The notes under the pieces were generated by a model that saw only the letters and a program-made list of their open reading frames with translations, made no database searches and was not told the origin of the DNA. Positions 8,229 through 17,438 of a stretch of DNA of 52,051 bases are shown here, one piece after another. The number at the start of each line of letters is the position of its first letter. Positions within the stretch are counted from its first letter, which is position 1. The translations under genes were made by a program, and so were the position numbers. Origin of the DNA: Pseudonocardiales bacterium (lineage in GTDB: Bacteria > Actinomycetota > Actinomycetes > Mycobacteriales > QHCD01); assembly GCA_003244255.1 (NCBI GenBank), contig QHCD01000052.1, forward strand, positions 1-52,051, given 5' to 3'.

Positions 8229-10379
8229 ATGAGCAGACACTGGCAGCGATCGACGAGCCTGTTCGCCGCGGCCGTGACCGGAATCGGCCTGCTGACCGCG
8301 AGTGCCGGTTCGGCGATCGCGGCGCCGGCGGGCCCCGCGCACAACACCGGCCAGCAGTGCCGATTGGCCAACGGCGTCAAGCGCGTCGTGGAGATCCAGT
8401 TCGACAATCTGGATCGCTTGCGCGGCACCCCGAACGTCGCGAGCGACCTTCAGCAGATGCCGCATCTGACGAGCTTCCTGCGGACCAACGGCGTCCTGCT
8501 AACCAACGCGCACGACGTGCTGTCGCACACGGCTACCAACTTCATCGCGAACCAGACCGGGCTCTATCCCGACCGCAACGCGGTGACGCAGTCGAACAGC
8601 TTCAGCTACTTCGACCCGAGCGGCGCCACCCACACCGGCGTCTCGTTCGCCTACTGGACCGACCCGCTCTACGACCCGTCCGGCGCGCCGGCCGACACGA
8701 ACTACAACCTGCAGTACACCGCCAACCGCAACAACGTGCCGAACACCAGCAACGTCAACACACCGGCACCGTGGGTGCCCTACGCCCGCGCCGGCTGCGA
8801 CGTCGGCGAGGTCGGCATGGCCAATACCGTGCTGGAGAACATCACCACCGACATCCCCAACGTCTTCGGGCCGAACTCGCCGCAGGAGGCGGAGGCTAAG
8901 GCCAACCCCGTCAAGGCCAACGCGGACTTCGTCGGGTTCGCCGTGCACTGCGCGGCCACCTCGTCGTTGTGCGCCCGAGGCCAGACCGACTCGCTGCCCG
9001 ACGAGCCCGGCGGCTACACCGGGCACCGGGCGCTGTTCGGCAACACCGAGGTGCAGCCGGCGATCAGCCCGGCCGGGCCGGTGCGCGCCCTGAACGGCAG
9101 CGTCATCACCGACGGCAAGGGCAACGTCGGATTCCCCGGCTTCGACTCCGAGACCCCCACCAACTCCCTCGGCTACGCCGCGCAGATGCTCGAGCACGGC
9201 GTACAGGTCGCCAACGTCTACATCTCCGACGCGCACACCGATCACCAGGGTGGCACCGGCGACTTCGGACCCGGCGAGCGAGGCTACGAGCGGCAGCTGC
9301 ACGCGTACGACGCGTCGTTCGGGCAGTTCTTCCGCCGGCTGGCGCGCCACGGCATCACGCCGGCCAACACGCTGTTCGCGGTGACGACCGACGAGGGCGA
9401 CCACTTCTCCGGCAGCGCGCCGACCCCTGCGGGCTGCGACGGCACCCCCGGGAACTACTGCACGTACGCCACCAAGTCCGAGGTGAACGTCAACCTGACC
9501 GGCCTGCTCGCCAGCAGGGCGGCCAACACCACGCCGTTCGCCATCCACAGCGACCCGGCGCCGGCGATCTACCTGCAGGGCAACCCGGCGCGAACCGCCC
9601 CGTCGGCGCGTCAGTTCGCCCGCGACATGGCCGGGTTGACGGTGGCCAACCCGCTCACCGGCAAGACCGACAGGCTCGTCTACCAGCTGGCCGATCCGGT
9701 GGAGGAGAAGATCCTGCACTTCGTGAGTTCGGACCCGGCGCGCACCCCGACGCTGACGGCGTTCTCCGGTGAGGACGAGTACGTGACCGGCGGCGCAGCC
9801 GATTGCAGCCGGCCGTGCGTCTACACCTCCGCCGGCTATGCCTTCAATCACGGCGGAATCTGGCCGGACATGCAAGACATCTGGGCGGGGTACGCCGGGC
9901 CCGGAATCCGTCCGCGTGGTACCGACCACACGACGTGGACCGACCAGGTCGACACCCGTCCGACCCTGCTCGCGCTGGCGGGACTGCACGACGACTATCC
10001 GGGCGACGGGCGGGTGCTGGTCGAGATCACCGCTCCGTCGGCGCTGCCGGCGTCGCTGCGTGCACACCACGAGACGGTGCTGCGGCTGGGCAGGGTGTAC
10101 AAGCAGCTGCTGGCCTCGGACGGGCAGTTCGCCGAGGACACCCTGGCTGCGTCGACCAGGGCCCTCCGCAGCGGCTCCGCCACCGGGGACCGCACCTATA
10201 CCCGCATCGAGGCGGCGCTGACTGCCCTCGACACCTTGCGCAACCTGCTCACCGGCGGGATCAGCGAGCAGCTGCTCGGGGCGGCCTTCCATGGCCGACC
10301 GGTCGACGAGCGGCGGGCCCACGCCCAACTCGTGGAGGGATACCTGCTGCTGGCCGCGGCACGGGCGCTGCGCGGCTGA
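8229..10379 (+). CDS. Secreted alkaline-phosphatase-fold hydrolase
   Basis: A 716-aa exported protein starting at the ATG 8229 (MSRHWQRSTSLFAA). Residues 1-35 form a signal peptide ending near SAIAAPAG. The body shows the alkaline-phosphatase superfamily layout: MPHLTSFLRTNGVLLTNAH near residue 77, typical of phosphodiesterase/nucleotide-pyrophosphatase-like folds, and TTDEGDHF in the middle, a likely metal-binding D-E-x-D-H cluster. VYISDAHTDHQGG nearby could add further ligands. The C-terminal ~100 residues are helical with no recognised domain. The upstream neighbour has the same fold, separated by the 18-bp satellite. The substrate cannot be stated. Confidence 0.75.
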   Translation: MSRHWQRSTSLFAAAVTGIGLLTASAGSAIAAPAGPAHNTGQQCRLANGVKRVVEIQFDNLDRLRGTPNVASDLQQMPHLTSFLRTNGVLLTNAHDVLSHTATNFIANQTGLYPDRNAVTQSNSFSYFDPSGATHTGVSFAYWTDPLYDPSGAPADTNYNLQYTANRNNVPNTSNVNTPAPWVPYARAGCDVGEVGMANTVLENITTDIPNVFGPNSPQEAEAKANPVKANADFVGFAVHCAATSSLCARGQTDSLPDEPGGYTGHRALFGNTEVQPAISPAGPVRALNGSVITDGKGNVGFPGFDSETPTNSLGYAAQMLEHGVQVANVYISDAHTDHQGGTGDFGPGERGYERQLHAYDASFGQFFRRLARHGITPANTLFAVTTDEGDHFSGSAPTPAGCDGTPGNYCTYATKSEVNVNLTGLLASRAANTTPFAIHSDPAPAIYLQGNPARTAPSARQFARDMAGLTVANPLTGKTDRLVYQLADPVEEKILHFVSSDPARTPTLTAFSGEDEYVTGGAADCSRPCVYTSAGYAFNHGGIWPDMQDIWAGYAGPGIRPRGTDHTTWTDQVDTRPTLLALAGLHDDYPGDGRVLVEITAPSALPASLRAHHETVLRLGRVYKQLLASDGQFAEDTLAASTRALRSGSATGDRTYTRIEAALTALDTLRNLLTGGISEQLLGAAFHGRPVDERRAHAQLVEGYLLLAAARALRG

Positions 10380-10478
10380 GCGTCACAGCCGCTCGGTGAA
10401 CCGGCCCGGCCGGCCAGCGTCGGCAATTGATTGCCTCTCGTTCACCTCCTGGTCCGCCGTGTCCGCTATCGTCCGCCG

Positions 10479-11585
10479 ATGAGCCTCGACACCGTCGTCA
10501 TGGCGGGCCGGTCGCGATCAAGCCGCCCGAGCACAGCCACCCTGCGGGTGGCCAGGGTGGTCGCCGTCTGGGAGCCCGGTGGCGCTCAGCTCGCCGTGCT
10601 GCGGCTGATCGCGGCGCTGCGACGTCGCGGCGTGGTCACCACCCGCCTGCTCGTCGGCGAGGCGACCTCCGCCGGACTGGAGCTGGCCGCGCGACACCGG
10701 GTGCCGGTCGAGTGTTACGGCGACGAAACGGGGTTGCAGTGGCGCCCCTCGCCCGAGTTTGCCAGTTGGCTCGCGCCCAGGCTGTCTCATGTCGACGTCG
10801 TACACGCGCACATGTTCGGCGCGTGGTGGGCGGCCGCGGAGGCCGCCCCGAGAGGTGTTCCGCTGGTCGCGAGCGAGCACAACGAGATGACCTGGCCCGC
10901 GGGTGACTTCAGCACGGCGGCGAGCGCGGTTGCACCGCGCATCGACGCGTTCTTCGCACACGGCCCGGCAGCACTCGACTTCGCCGCTGGGCTGGGTCTG
11001 CGGCCTGGGGTGCTGCGCGCCGGCCGCTCCGCCGTGATCGGACTCGATGCGCGCCCGCTGCCGCGCCTTCCCAGCCCGCGCATCACCTTCACCGGCCGGT
11101 TCCGCAGCGACAAGGCGCCCGATCTGTTGTTGCGTGCCGTTGCCCTGCTGCGTGAACCGCCGATGACCTACCTCGTCGGCGATGGCCCGGACCGGAGCCG
11201 GCTCGTCGACCTCGCCGAGCGCCTGGGCATCGCCGACCGCGTCGTGCCCACCGGCTGGTCGCACGCACCAGCACGGTATGTCGCGGGCGCCTCGGTGCAC
11301 GTCGTACCCTCGCGGGAAGAGGCGTGGTCCCAGTCGGCCGTGGTCGCTCTCGGACTCGGCGTGCCGGTCATCGGTACGGCTGTCGATGGACTGTCTCGCA
11401 CTCTCGGCGACGGTCGCGGCATCCTCGTCCCGCCCGACGATCCGGGTGCGCTCGCCGCCGCGATCGAGCGGGTGCTGGCCGGCGATCGACCAGATCCGGC
11501 ACCGGGCATCACCTACGCCCGGACTTTCACCCCCGCCCGGCTGGCCGGGCACTACCTGCCCGTCTACCGCGCCCTCATCCGCTAG
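10479..11585 (+). CDS. Glycosyltransferase family 4-like protein
   Basis: A 368-aa GT-B fold protein. The N-terminal half begins RVARVVAVWEPGGAQLAVL, a family 4 acceptor-domain start. The C-terminal nucleotide-sugar domain has ITFTGRFRSDKAPDLLLRA, VPTGWSHAPARYVAGASVHV and PSREEAWSQSAVVALGLGVPV. The usual E-x7-E motif is altered: the second glutamate position in the SREEAW...AL stretch is not acidic, which may affect the donor or activity. The start at 10479 is preferred to the upstream in-frame codon at 10431 because it gives a normal domain start. It stands alone between the phosphoesterases and the minus-strand copper cluster. Substrate unknown. Confidence 0.85.
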   Translation: MSLDTVVMAGRSRSSRPSTATLRVARVVAVWEPGGAQLAVLRLIAALRRRGVVTTRLLVGEATSAGLELAARHRVPVECYGDETGLQWRPSPEFASWLAPRLSHVDVVHAHMFGAWWAAAEAAPRGVPLVASEHNEMTWPAGDFSTAASAVAPRIDAFFAHGPAALDFAAGLGLRPGVLRAGRSAVIGLDARPLPRLPSPRITFTGRFRSDKAPDLLLRAVALLREPPMTYLVGDGPDRSRLVDLAERLGIADRVVPTGWSHAPARYVAGASVHVVPSREEAWSQSAVVALGLGVPVIGTAVDGLSRTLGDGRGILVPPDDPGALAAAIERVLAGDRPDPAPGITYARTFTPARLAGHYLPVYRALIR

Positions 11586-11612
11586 GAATCCCGCCGCTCG
11601 CTCGCCCGGGCG

Positions 11613-12797
11613 CTACGAGGGGCCGTGGAGGCGTGCGTCGTCACTCACATCCTCGGGTGCGCCGCCCATCATCGCGAGCATCGACCGGCCGCCGGTGCTC
11701 AGGAATCGCCACAGGAGTGCGGCGGCGAGGAGCAGGAAGACGATGTTGAGCACCGTGGTGTAGTTCCACCGGATGGCGTCCTCGCCGATCTTGGCGTGGC
11801 GTGCGCCGGTTGGTGCGAGTCCGAGCGGGCTGAAAACGAACTCGATGACGTAACCGGCGGCGGCCATGGTTGCGTAGAAGGTGGCGAACAGGAACCAGGC
11901 CATCTTCGCGCCGTAATACTTCCGGTAGATCAGCAGGATCGGGATGATGATCAGGTCGGCGAAGATGAACGCGACGACGCCGCCGAAGCTGATGCCGCCA
12001 TTCCACAGCACGGCCGCGAGGGGCACGTTGCCGATCGAGCAGACGAACGTCACGACGGCGACGAGCGGGCCGATGAGCGGGCCCCAGATCTTGGCCAGCA
12101 GCGGGTGGTCGGTGAAGAAGAGGTGCTGCCAGAAGCTGTCGGGGATCCACGCCGCCGCGGCGCCGGCGATGAGCAGCCCGATGACGATATCCCGCAGCAC
12201 GGCGGCCCACTCCATGACGAAGTTGTGGCTAACCGAGGTGAACCCCGCGGGGGATGCCAGCCGCGACCAGAAGCTGCCCGGCGTGCCGACGCTCATGTCC
12301 ATCGCCGCATGGCCCTCCATCGACCCGGCGACGCCCTGCTCGGCCTGGCGGGCCGCTGCCTCCCGCAGCCGCGTGGTGAGGAATCGGCGAAACAGCAGCG
12401 CGAGCAGCACGATCATGATCGGGCCGCCGATGAACTCGGCCAGGGTGAAACGCCACCCGATCAACAGGGCCAGGATCAGGCCGAGCTCGATCACCAGGTT
12501 CGTGCTGGCGATCTGGAAGGTCATTGCCGCGGTGAAGTCGGCACCCTTACGGAACAGCGACCGCGCCAGCGCCACGGCCGCATACGAACACGACGACGAC
12601 GCCGCGCCCAGCCCCGCCGCGGTGGCCAGGCTGCGTGGACGATCATCGGGTAGTAGTCGAGCGATCGTCGACTTGCGCACCAGTGCCTCGATGATCGCCG
12701 ACAGGGTGAAGCCGAGGATCAGCGACCACGTGACCTGCCACGTCATCGAACCCGCGATACCCAACGCGTGCAGGACGCCGTGCCAGACCGTGCCCAT
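11613..12797 (-). CDS. Permease of the PF03773 (ArsP/YraQ-like) family
   Basis: A 394-aa integral membrane protein with about eight to ten helices. The two halves carry the repeat signatures of PF03773 permeases: SSCSYAAVALARSLFRKGA in the first and CSIGNVPLAAVLWNGGISFGG in the second. A hydrophilic Met/His-containing loop (about residues 155-190) joins them. AGGAAGGA precedes the ATG at 12797. It is the last gene of the minus-strand copper cluster, 37 bp after copA. Known members export methylarsenicals or have unknown substrates; the setting suggests a metal or metalloid substrate here, which is inference. Confidence 0.85.
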   Translation of the reverse strand: MGTVWHGVLHALGIAGSMTWQVTWSLILGFTLSAIIEALVRKSTIARLLPDDRPRSLATAAGLGAASSSCSYAAVALARSLFRKGADFTAAMTFQIASTNLVIELGLILALLIGWRFTLAEFIGGPIMIVLLALLFRRFLTTRLREAAARQAEQGVAGSMEGHAAMDMSVGTPGSFWSRLASPAGFTSVSHNFVMEWAAVLRDIVIGLLIAGAAAAWIPDSFWQHLFFTDHPLLAKIWGPLIGPLVAVVTFVCSIGNVPLAAVLWNGGISFGGVVAFIFADLIIIPILLIYRKYYGAKMAWFLFATFYATMAAAGYVIEFVFSPLGLAPTGARHAKIGEDAIRWNYTTVLNIVFLLLAAALLWRFLSTGGRSMLAMMGGAPEDVSDDARLHGPS

Positions 12798-12834
12798 CAG
12801 CGTCCTTCCTGTCTTCGTTGCGACCGCCGTGCGG

Positions 12835-15180
12835 TCAGCTCACGTCGGTGCCCTGCACGTCGTGGGTCGGCGTGGTGGGTTGGAACCGGCGCAGGCGCAG
12901 GGAGTTGGTGACGACGAACACCGACGAGAACGCCATCGCCGCACCCGCGATCAACGGGGACAGTAGCCCGAGCGCGGCGACCGGGATGAGCACGACGTTG
13001 TAGCCGAAGGCCCAGAACAGGTTGCCCTTGATGGTTCGCAAGGTGCGCCGGGAGAGCCTGATCGCGTCCGCGGCCGCCGTCAGGTCACCACGCACCAGCG
13101 TGAGGTCGGAGGCTTCGATCGCGGCGTCGGTGCCGGTGCCCATGGAGAGCCCGAGGTCGGCGGCCGCGAGCGCGCCGGCGTCGTTGACGCCGTCACCAAC
13201 CATCGCCACCACCCGACCGTCTCGCTGCAGGTCGGTGACCGCGGTGATCTTGTCCTCGGGCAGCACCTCGGCGATGACGTCCTCGGCGGCGATGCCGATG
13301 GTTGCGGAGATGGCGAGCGCGGCGGCGCGGTTGTCGCCGGTGAGCAGGACCGGCCGCAGCCCGAGCGCGCGTAGCTGGGTGACGGCCGAGGCGCTGGTCG
13401 CTTTCACGGTGTCGCCGACGACGAGCACGCCGCGCACCGCGCCGTCCCAGCCGGCCAGGACCGCGGTACGCCCGGCCCGCTCGGCGTCGCCCTTCGCCGC
13501 CGCCAGGGCCGGCTCCAGACGCAGTCCCTGCTCGGCGAGCAGGGACTCGCGCCCGACGATGACCGCGTGGGTATGTCCGTCGACGGTGACGGTGCCGGAC
13601 ACGCCGAGCCCGGCGGTGCTGGCGAAGCCCTGCACGGGCGGCAGCGGACCGAGGCGATCGGTCGCGGCGGTGGTGATGGCGGCCGCGATCGGGTGTTCGC
13701 TCGCAGCCTCCAGCGCACCCGCGAAGAGCAGCAGATCCTCGGCGCTGGTTCCGTCGGCGACGTGGATTGCGGAGAGGCTCATCTGCCCGGTCGTGACCGT
13801 GCCGGTCTTGTCCAGCACCACGGTGTCGATCCGGCGGGTGGATTCCAGGACCTGCGGGCCTTTGATGAGTAACCCCAGCTGGGCGCCGCGGCCGGTGCCG
13901 ACCAGCAGCGCGGTCGGGGTGGCCAGCCCGAGTGCGCACGGGCAGGCGATGATGAGCACGGCTACGGCGGCGGTGAAAGCCCGCGCCGCCCCGTGCCCGG
14001 ACGCGAGGGTGGCTAGCAGCGTGGCGAGTGCGAGGAGCAGGACGACGGGGACGAACACCATGCTGATGCGGTCGGCCAGGCGCTGCACCGGAGCCTTGCC
14101 CGACTGGGCATCGATGACGAGGCGGGCGATCTGTGCCAGGCGGGTGTCGGCACCGATCCGGGTCGCGCGTACCAGCAGCCGACCGCCGGCGTTCACGGTC
14201 GCACCGGTCACCGCATCACCCGGAGAGACCTCGACGGGGATCGATTCGCCGGTCAGCAGGGACTCGTCTATCGCTGAGGAGCCGTCCATCACCACGCCGT
14301 CGGTGGCGATCTTCTCACCGGGCCGCACCACGAACACGCCGTCGACGCTCAGCTGGTCGACCGGGATGCGGGCTTCGACTCCGTCGCGGAGCACGACGAC
14401 GTCCCTGGCACCCAGATCGAGCAGCGCGCGCATGGCCGCGCCGGAGCGGCGCTTGGCGCGCGCCTCGAGGTAGCGGCCGGTGAGCAGGAACACCACCACG
14501 GCCGATGCCACTTCCAGGTAGATGTCGCCGGTGCCGTTGCCGGAGCTGGCACCGACGTCGAAATGCATCCGCATGCCGGGCATCCCGGCGTCGCCGAGCA
14601 ACAGCGCGTAAAGCGACCAGCTGTAGGCGGCCAGCGTGCCCATCGACACCAGGGTGTCCATCGTCGCGGCGCGGTGGCGCAGGTTGGTGACGGCGGCGGC
14701 GTGGAAGGGCCAGCCGCCCCAGACCACGACCGGGCTGGCCAGGGTGAGCGAGACCCACTGCCAGTTGTCGAACTGCAGGGCGGGAATCATCGCCATCAGC
14801 AGCACCGGCAACGCGAGCGCGGCCGAAACCAGCAGCCGCTGCCGCAGCCCCGCGAGCGCGATCGCGTCCTGATCGTCGCGCTCGTCCGGACCGGCCAGGG
14901 CGGATGAGTCGGCCGGGGCGGAGGGCCGGGGTAGGCGGGCGGTGTAGCCGGCGGCCTGCACGGTCGCGACCAGGTCGGCCGGATCCACGGTGGTCGGGTC
15001 GTAGCGGACGGTGGCCTTCTCGGTGGCGTAGTTCACCGTCGCGGACACCCCCTCGAGCCGGTTCAGTTTCTTCTCGATCCGGGCTGCGCAGGATGTGCAG
15101 GTCATGCCACCCACGGGCAGCTCGGCCAGGACCGCCGCCGTAGCGTCGGGCCCGTGGTCGGTGGTGATGTCGGCGGTCAT
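12835..15180 (-). CDS. copA: Copper-exporting P1B-type ATPase CopA
   Basis: A 781-aa heavy-metal P-type ATPase. Residues about 17-85 are one HMA domain with GMTCTSC (C28, C31). A membrane bundle, an actuator domain (the LLTGES motif) and the ion-path motif C413-P-C415 follow. The phosphorylation site is D457 in DKTGTVTTG. The nucleotide-binding SEHPIA motif and [10 protein letters not shown] hinge complete the set, so all catalytic elements are present. It pumps Cu(I) out across the cytoplasmic membrane. AGAGGAG precedes the ATG. It lies 47 bp after copZ on the same strand and is probably co-transcribed from the CsoR-type promoter at 15488. Confidence 0.95.
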   Translation of the reverse strand: MTADITTDHGPDATAAVLAELPVGGMTCTSCAARIEKKLNRLEGVSATVNYATEKATVRYDPTTVDPADLVATVQAAGYTARLPRPSAPADSSALAGPDERDDQDAIALAGLRQRLLVSAALALPVLLMAMIPALQFDNWQWVSLTLASPVVVWGGWPFHAAAVTNLRHRAATMDTLVSMGTLAAYSWSLYALLLGDAGMPGMRMHFDVGASSGNGTGDIYLEVASAVVVFLLTGRYLEARAKRRSGAAMRALLDLGARDVVVLRDGVEARIPVDQLSVDGVFVVRPGEKIATDGVVMDGSSAIDESLLTGESIPVEVSPGDAVTGATVNAGGRLLVRATRIGADTRLAQIARLVIDAQSGKAPVQRLADRISMVFVPVVLLLALATLLATLASGHGAARAFTAAVAVLIIACPCALGLATPTALLVGTGRGAQLGLLIKGPQVLESTRRIDTVVLDKTGTVTTGQMSLSAIHVADGTSAEDLLLFAGALEAASEHPIAAAITTAATDRLGPLPPVQGFASTAGLGVSGTVTVDGHTHAVIVGRESLLAEQGLRLEPALAAAKGDAERAGRTAVLAGWDGAVRGVLVVGDTVKATSASAVTQLRALGLRPVLLTGDNRAAALAISATIGIAAEDVIAEVLPEDKITAVTDLQRDGRVVAMVGDGVNDAGALAAADLGLSMGTGTDAAIEASDLTLVRGDLTAAADAIRLSRRTLRTIKGNLFWAFGYNVVLIPVAALGLLSPLIAGAAMAFSSVFVVTNSLRLRRFQPTTPTHDVQGTDVS

Positions 15181-15227
15181 GTTCGCTCCTCTGGCGGGTG
15201 TTGCCGCCGGGTTATCGGGGTGTTGGG

Positions 15228-15434
15228 TCAGGCGTCGGCGAGGGCGTAGCCGGCCTCGTCGACCGCCGCGCGGACCTGCTCGTCGCTGAACCCGTCGCCA
15301 CTCACCGTGACCCGGCCCGAAGCCAGGTCGACCGCGACGGCCTGGACGCCGGCCACGCCGCTGACTTCGGTCCGCACCGAGTTCACGCAGTGGTCGCAGG
15401 TCATCCCGGTCACGGTGTAGGTCTTGTCCGCCAT
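15228..15434 (-). CDS. copZ: Copper chaperone CopZ (heavy-metal-associated domain)
   Basis: A 68-aa single HMA-domain protein starting [16 protein letters not shown], with the metal-binding C13-D-H-C16. Its size and fold are those of bacterial CopZ, which carries Cu(I) to CopA and to copper sensors. AAAAGGAG lies before the ATG at 15434; the frame is open upstream, but that part reads through the promoter. The -10-like TATAGT and the overlapping CsoR-type palindrome at 15488-15507 lie about 55-75 bp upstream. It is the first gene of the copZ-copA-permease unit. Confidence 0.93.
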   Translation of the reverse strand: MADKTYTVTGMTCDHCVNSVRTEVSGVAGVQAVAVDLASGRVTVSGDGFSDEQVRAAVDEAGYALADA

Positions 15435-15487
15435 CGCGGCGTCTCCTTTTCGTCTCTGGTCACCCAACGGGCACCCGTACTCTGTAC

Positions 15488-15507
15488 TATACCCCCGAAG
15501 GGTACAT
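15488..15507 (-). promoter_or_regulatory. CsoR-type operator at the copZ promoter
   Basis: Plus strand TATACCCCCGAAGGGTACAT. The core TACCC-CCGAA-GGGTA is a pseudo-inverted repeat of the GC-flanked TACCC/GGGTA type bound by CsoR proteins. Read on the minus strand it gives GGGGGTATAGT, so the -10 hexamer TATAGT overlaps the operator. Bound apo-CsoR would block RNA polymerase; copper would release it. Confidence 0.75.
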
Positions 15508-15536
15508 GTAGCTTGAGTCTCGGCCAAGCGTGCGGG

Positions 15537-16991
15537 TCAGCGAGCTGCCACCGGCTGACCGGTGCGGTCCTGGGGCACCGCCTTCGGTGTCCCGGCGCCT
15601 CGGGGTGGTTGGCGCAGGGTGATCAGGGCGAGCAGCCCGCCGGCGGCGGCCATGATGGCGGCACCGATGAACGCGACGGAGAACCCGGTGGTCAGAGCGC
15701 GAGGATGCCCGAGCTGGCTTGCCCCGTGCGCGGCGGCCAGTGCTGTCATAGCGGCCAGGCCGAGGGCTGAACCGACCTGGTAGGAGGTGTTGACGATTCC
15801 CGAGGCCAGCCCGCCTTCCTCGGGCCGGGCCGAGGAGATGGCGGTGCCCAGCGATGGGATGAATGCCAGCGCCATGCCGGCCGCGGCGACCAACGAGGGG
15901 CCGAGCACATCGACGGCGAAGTTGCCGCCCGGGCGGGCGAAGGACAGCCACGCCAGACCCGCGGCCAGCAGGAACAGGCCGACTACGGTGGGCGACCTGA
16001 ACCCGAAACGCGCCAGCACCCGCGGCGCGACGCCGACCATCAGCACCATGATCGCGGCGGTCATCGGCAACAGCGCCGCACCGCCGGCGAACGCGCCATA
16101 GCCCAGCACCTGCTGCAGATAGAGGTTGAGGAAGAACCACATCGGGATCCACGCCGCCCCCAGCAGCAGCTGAGCGAGGTTAGCCGCCCCCAGGTTCGGG
16201 GTGCGGAAGATCGCCAGGCGAACCAGCGGCGCGTGGCGCTTAGCCTCGATCGCCACGAACCCGGCCAGCAACACCACCGCGACGGCAAGGGACACGACGG
16301 TGTCGACCGATCCCCAGCCCAGGTGTGGCGCCCGCACGATGCCGAACACAGCCAACGCGAGCCCGCCGGTGACCGCGATCGCGCCGGTGATGTCTACCCG
16401 TCCGCGGTGGCCAGCCGTGGCCGGCATCACGGCGGGAATGACCGCGATAGCGACCAACGCGATCGGCACGTACAGCCAGAAGATCCACGGCCAGGACAGC
16501 CACTGGGTGACCACGCCGCCCAGGAACACCCCGGCGGTGCCGCCGGCTGGTGCCGCCGCGCCGTAGAGCGACAGGGCCTTCGTCAACTCCTTCGGCTCGT
16601 CACCGAACAGCATCATCAGCAGGGTCAGAGCCGCAGGGGCGATCATCGCCGCGCCGACACCCTGTACCGCCCGGCCGCCCAGCTCCAACCAGGGACCGCG
16701 GGCTAGTGCCGCGAGCACTGAGCCGGCAAGCAACACGACCCAGCCAATGCTGAACACCCGGCGCGCGCCGAGTAGATCCGACAGCCGGCCGCCGAGCAGC
16801 AACAGCCCGCCGAAGGCGACCACATAGGCGTTGAACACCCAGGACAGGTTGGCCTGAGAGAAGCCGAGGTCGGCCCGCATCTTCGGCAGCGCGACACCGA
16901 TGATCGAGGTGTCCATGATGACCATGAACTGGGCCAGCGCGATCACTGCTAGCGCCCACCACCGTCGATGCGATCTCGCCTGAACAGTCAT
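15537..16991 (-). CDS. MFS drug transporter, DHA2 (EmrB/QacA-like) family
   Basis: A 484-aa membrane protein with about 14 helices. It starts with a short basic tail, then WWALAVIALAQFMVIMDTSIIGVALPKM, the motif D1 region of the 14-TM DHA2 subfamily (D in helix 1). GGRLSDLLGARRVF is motif A. DHA2 members are proton-driven exporters of toxic organic compounds. A strong AAGGAGG precedes the ATG at 16991. It is divergent from csoR, and a CsoR-type palindrome (17012-17029) lies right upstream, so it is probably copper-induced. That is unusual for DHA2 exporters; it might move a copper-binding ligand, but this is speculation. Confidence 0.9.
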   Translation of the reverse strand: MTVQARSHRRWWALAVIALAQFMVIMDTSIIGVALPKMRADLGFSQANLSWVFNAYVVAFGGLLLLGGRLSDLLGARRVFSIGWVVLLAGSVLAALARGPWLELGGRAVQGVGAAMIAPAALTLLMMLFGDEPKELTKALSLYGAAAPAGGTAGVFLGGVVTQWLSWPWIFWLYVPIALVAIAVIPAVMPATAGHRGRVDITGAIAVTGGLALAVFGIVRAPHLGWGSVDTVVSLAVAVVLLAGFVAIEAKRHAPLVRLAIFRTPNLGAANLAQLLLGAAWIPMWFFLNLYLQQVLGYGAFAGGAALLPMTAAIMVLMVGVAPRVLARFGFRSPTVVGLFLLAAGLAWLSFARPGGNFAVDVLGPSLVAAAGMALAFIPSLGTAISSARPEEGGLASGIVNTSYQVGSALGLAAMTALAAAHGASQLGHPRALTTGFSVAFIGAAIMAAAGGLLALITLRQPPRGAGTPKAVPQDRTGQPVAAR

Positions 16992-17011
16992 CGCCGTACC
17001 TCCTTCTTGAC

Positions 17012-17029
17012 ATACCCGGGTGGGGTACT
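17012..17029. promoter_or_regulatory. CsoR-type operator at the MFS promoter
   Basis: ATACCCGGGTGGGGTACT with core TACCC-GGGTG-GGGTA. It is 21 bp before the MFS start. On the minus strand it ends in GGGTATGTC, giving a TATGTC -10-like element, the same operator-over-minus-10 layout as at copZ and csoR. A TTGACA hexamer (17007-17012) also points to the plus strand. Confidence 0.72.
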
Positions 17030-17065
17030 CAGTAGAAAGTAGCGCTGCCTAGCGCGATGCGCAAG

Positions 17066-17081
17066 TACCACACCGGGGTAT
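17066..17081 (+). promoter_or_regulatory. CsoR-type operator/-10 at the csoR promoter
   Basis: TACCACACCGGGGTATA, core TACC-N5-GGGGTA, immediately followed by GT so that TATAGT (17079-17084) forms the -10. It is about 30 bp before the csoR start, which fits autoregulation. The left half-site is less perfect than in the other two operators. Confidence 0.7.
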
Positions 17082-17113
17082 AGTTTGCAGGACAGCCGGC
17101 GATGGAGGCAGAC

Positions 17114-17395
17114 GTGAACGGCTACACCGCAAACAAGGACGCATACCTCAAGCGGCTGCGCCGCGTCGAGGGGCAGGTCCGTGGTCTGCAGCGGATGATC
17201 GAGGAGGACAAGTACTGCATCGACATCCTCACCCAGGTGAGCGCCGCGACCAAGGCTCTGCAGTCAGTCGCGCTCGGCCTGCTGGAGGAGCACATGGCCG
17301 GGTGCGTCGTCGACGCCGCCCGGGTTGGCGGGGACGAGGCCGACATCAAGGTGAGGGAGGCCGCCGACGCGATCGCTCGCCTGGTCCGCTCCTGA
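17114..17395 (+). CDS. csoR: Copper-sensing repressor CsoR
   Basis: A 93-aa all-helical DUF156 protein. The copper ligands C35, H60 and C64 are in the same spacing as in known CsoR proteins, so Cu(I) sensing rather than formaldehyde or persulfide sensing is likely. The GTG at 17114 is preferred because GGAGG is at 17104-17108. An in-frame ATG at 17102 would add MEAD and overlap that site. Apo-CsoR binds operators and leaves DNA on Cu(I) binding. Three matching palindromes lie in front of this gene, the MFS gene and copZ-copA. Confidence 0.93.
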   Translation: MNGYTANKDAYLKRLRRVEGQVRGLQRMIEEDKYCIDILTQVSAATKALQSVALGLLEEHMAGCVVDAARVGGDEADIKVREAADAIARLVRS

Positions 17396-17438
17396 CGCCG
17401 GGACCGTGTTCAGGCCTCGGCGCTGCTATCGAGGGTGG

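Noticed and set aside
8499..10328. 609-aa minus-strand frame opposite the phosphatase
   Set aside because: Val/Gly/Arg-rich antisense shadow of a well-supported exported protein.
11625..12653. 342-aa plus-strand frame over the permease
   Set aside because: Antisense shadow with Asp/Glu/Arg repeats; the minus strand encodes a clear membrane protein.
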